Source of the DNA: UBA5109 sp965661005
Lineage (GTDB): Bacteria; Pseudomonadota; Gammaproteobacteria; Pseudomonadales; Pseudohongiellaceae
Direction: 5' to 3'
DNA length: 64,000 bases
NCBI GenBank assembly: GCA_965661005.1
Contig: CBFICB010000008.1
Span: forward strand, 62,001-126,000
Part shown: positions 62,936 to 64,000 of the stretch, in pieces
Layout of the letters: each line of letters starts with the position of its first letter
Numbering within the stretch: the stretch's first letter is position 1
Notes under the pieces: model-generated
Databases searched by the model: none
What the model saw: only the letters and a program-made list of their open reading frames with translations
What the model was told of the DNA's origin: nothing
Program-made: the position numbers and the translations under genes

Positions 62936-63718
62936 CTAGCTCCTTAAGCCTGTGCCTCTATTCAATAAGATCAAGGCATAAGAAAAAAGCCCAACGGCAA
63001 AGGCCAGCAGTATTAAAAGAGCATAAACAATATTTACATCTGAAATGCCCAGTATCCCAAAACGAAAAGCATCAACCATATAAAAAATAGGATTGATATG
63101 TGACACAGCTTTCCAAAAATCCGGTAAAAGATCTATCGAATAAAAAACGCCTCCAAGATATATCAAAGGCGTTAATATGAAGGTTGGAACAATCGTGACA
63201 TCGTCAAATTTATTCGCATAAATTGCATTGATAAGTCCGCCCAAAGAGAATACTACTGACGAGAGCAAGACCACTACGGTGGCTATGTAAACGTTATGCA
63301 TATAAAAGCCACTAAAAAACATAGCGACAACACTGGCTATTAAGCCGACAGCCAGACCGCGAGCAGAGCCACCAACAACAAAGCCAATCAGAATCACGTA
63401 ATTAGGCACAGGAGAAACCAGTAACTCTTCTATATTGCGCTGGAATTTTTGAGAGAAAAAGGAAGAAACAACATTGGCATATGCATTATTGATGACGGCC
63501 ATTAATATCAGACCTGGCACAATAAAGTCCATATAGGAATAGCCATTCATTTCTCCTATTCTGCGACCAATCAAGTTGCCAAAAATCACAAAATAAAGAG
63601 TGATAGTAATAACAGGAGGGACCAGAGTCTGAACCCAAAGGCGAGAAAATCGACGTATTTCTTTTCTAACGAGCGTACTAAAAGCTATCCATCGATAATG
63701 TGCTGATACTCCAGACAT
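62936..63718 (-). CDS. ABC-2 type exporter permease
   Basis: Six-helix membrane subunit of 260 residues, YadH-like. The start RWIAFSTLVRKEIRRFSRLWVQTLVPPVITITLYF (parts: TLVRKEIRRF, WVQTLVPPVITITLYFVIFG) and the core FIVPGLILMAVINNAY, SFFSQKFQRNIEELLVSPVPN are diagnostic. Its ATG lies directly against the stop of the ATPase gene. Substrate of YadGH-type exporters is unknown. Confidence 0.9.
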   Translation of the reverse strand: MSGVSAHYRWIAFSTLVRKEIRRFSRLWVQTLVPPVITITLYFVIFGNLIGRRIGEMNGYSYMDFIVPGLILMAVINNAYANVVSSFFSQKFQRNIEELLVSPVPNYVILIGFVVGGSARGLAVGLIASVVAMFFSGFYMHNVYIATVVVLLSSVVFSLGGLINAIYANKFDDVTIVPTFILTPLIYLGGVFYSIDLLPDFWKAVSHINPIFYMVDAFRFGILGISDVNIVYALLILLAFAVGLFSYALILLNRGTGLRS

Positions 63719-64000
63719 TTAGCTATTCTCCTGCTCAGTTACAGGGCTTCTTGTGCTGGACTTTCGTACTAAAGAAACAAACAATTGTTCAAGCCGATTG
63801 GTCTTGTTACGCATGCTTTTAATTTTCACCCCCTGTTCATCCAATAATCCAAATACTTCATTGATATCCTGATTTTTATTCAGTGTTACTTCAAAACTAT
63901 TCGAATCAATTTGGGCAATTTCAAAACCATTTACCGCAGGAATATTCACTAAGTCATCACGACTATCAAAAATAAAGGTTTCAGTATCAAGCTTTTTCAA
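63719..64000 (-). CDS. ABC transporter ATP-binding protein, C-terminal end (partial)
   Basis: The frame is open to the end of the window; only about 94 C-terminal residues are seen. They carry no Walker motifs but a tail like that of YadG-type ATPases: ETFIFDSRDD, a GVKIKSMRNKTNRLEQLFVSL segment and a polar end. Its position directly before the permease makes it the ATPase of that exporter. Confidence 0.75.
   Translation of the reverse strand: MKKLDTETFIFDSRDDLVNIPAVNGFEIAQIDSNSFEVTLNKNQDINEVFGLLDEQGVKIKSMRNKTNRLEQLFVSLVRKSSTRSPVTEQENS

Noticed and set aside
1..64000. CRISPR arrays, insertion sequences or prophage genes
   Set aside because: No regularly spaced repeats, transposase or phage-type products were seen on reading through; the region looks like ordinary chromosomal catabolic DNA.

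Overview
The window looks like chromosomal DNA of a free-living, probably marine, AT-leaning gammaproteobacterium. The evidence is the mix of E. coli-like two-gene transhydrogenase, long-form QueF, a 636-residue SpeA, a CCA-encoding tRNA-Ser, Tat and lipoprotein export signals, sulfatases and large aromatic-acid catabolic clusters. No phage, transposase or CRISPR array was seen. The assignment is inference from gene content; there is no rRNA here.

Layout. 1-3.3 kb: tail of a GST-like gene, then a NatAB-like ABC-2 exporter with a Yip1-like membrane protein. 3.4-5.0 kb: Tat-exported type-B carboxylesterase. 5.2-14.0 kb: a LysR regulator with two HTH domains, divergent from a complete protocatechuate 4,5-cleavage operon (ligK, ligU, ligJ, ligI, ligA, ligB, ligC) plus pobA, taking 4-hydroxybenzoate to pyruvate and oxaloacetate. 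14.0-14.4 kb: a broken hpaD remnant. 14.4-16.2 kb: PhoD-like phosphatase. 16.2-21.3 kb: homoprotocatechuate lower pathway (hpaI, hpaH, hpaF, hpaE on minus; hpaG, hpaR on plus) around a perfect 16-bp palindrome. No intact hpaD and no hpaBC are in the window.

21.4-26.4 kb: a sulfur-respiration block on the minus strand. It holds a Tat-exported DsrE-like protein, a CcoN-CcoO-diheme cytochrome c fusion oxidase, a short CcoQ-like peptide, a TsdA-type thiosulfate dehydrogenase and a rhodanese lipoprotein. This is the most unusual set in the window. 26.7-30 kb: two convergent sulfatases. 30-33.1 kb: pntA and pntB. 33.5-35.2 kb: M28 peptidase lipoprotein. 35.4-41.4 kb: exported CMD-like protein, D-2-hydroxyacid dehydrogenase, MatC-like permease with MmgE/PrpD, and two exported DUF3237 proteins.

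41.5-50.8 kb: a hydroxycinnamate cluster resembling Acinetobacter hca: tannase/feruloyl esterase, hydratase-lyase, CoA ligase, AAHS transporter, MarR regulators (one a double-MarR fusion) and an acyl-CoA dehydrogenase. It would deliver 4-hydroxybenzoate or related acids to the pobA/lig operon; the linking aldehyde dehydrogenase is not evident here. 51-52 kb: small c-type cytochrome and a frameshifted HD-GYP gene. 52.3-57.5 kb: polyamine operon speA, carboxynorspermidine synthase, nspC, speB. 57.6-61.0 kb: an uncharacterised minus-strand operon (DUF3237, exported VOC, SnoaL, exported hydrolase, SnoaL). 61.3 kb: tRNA-Ser(GGA) with a possible decayed copy beside it. 61.5-64 kb: nitroreductase, queF and an ABC-2 exporter running off the end.
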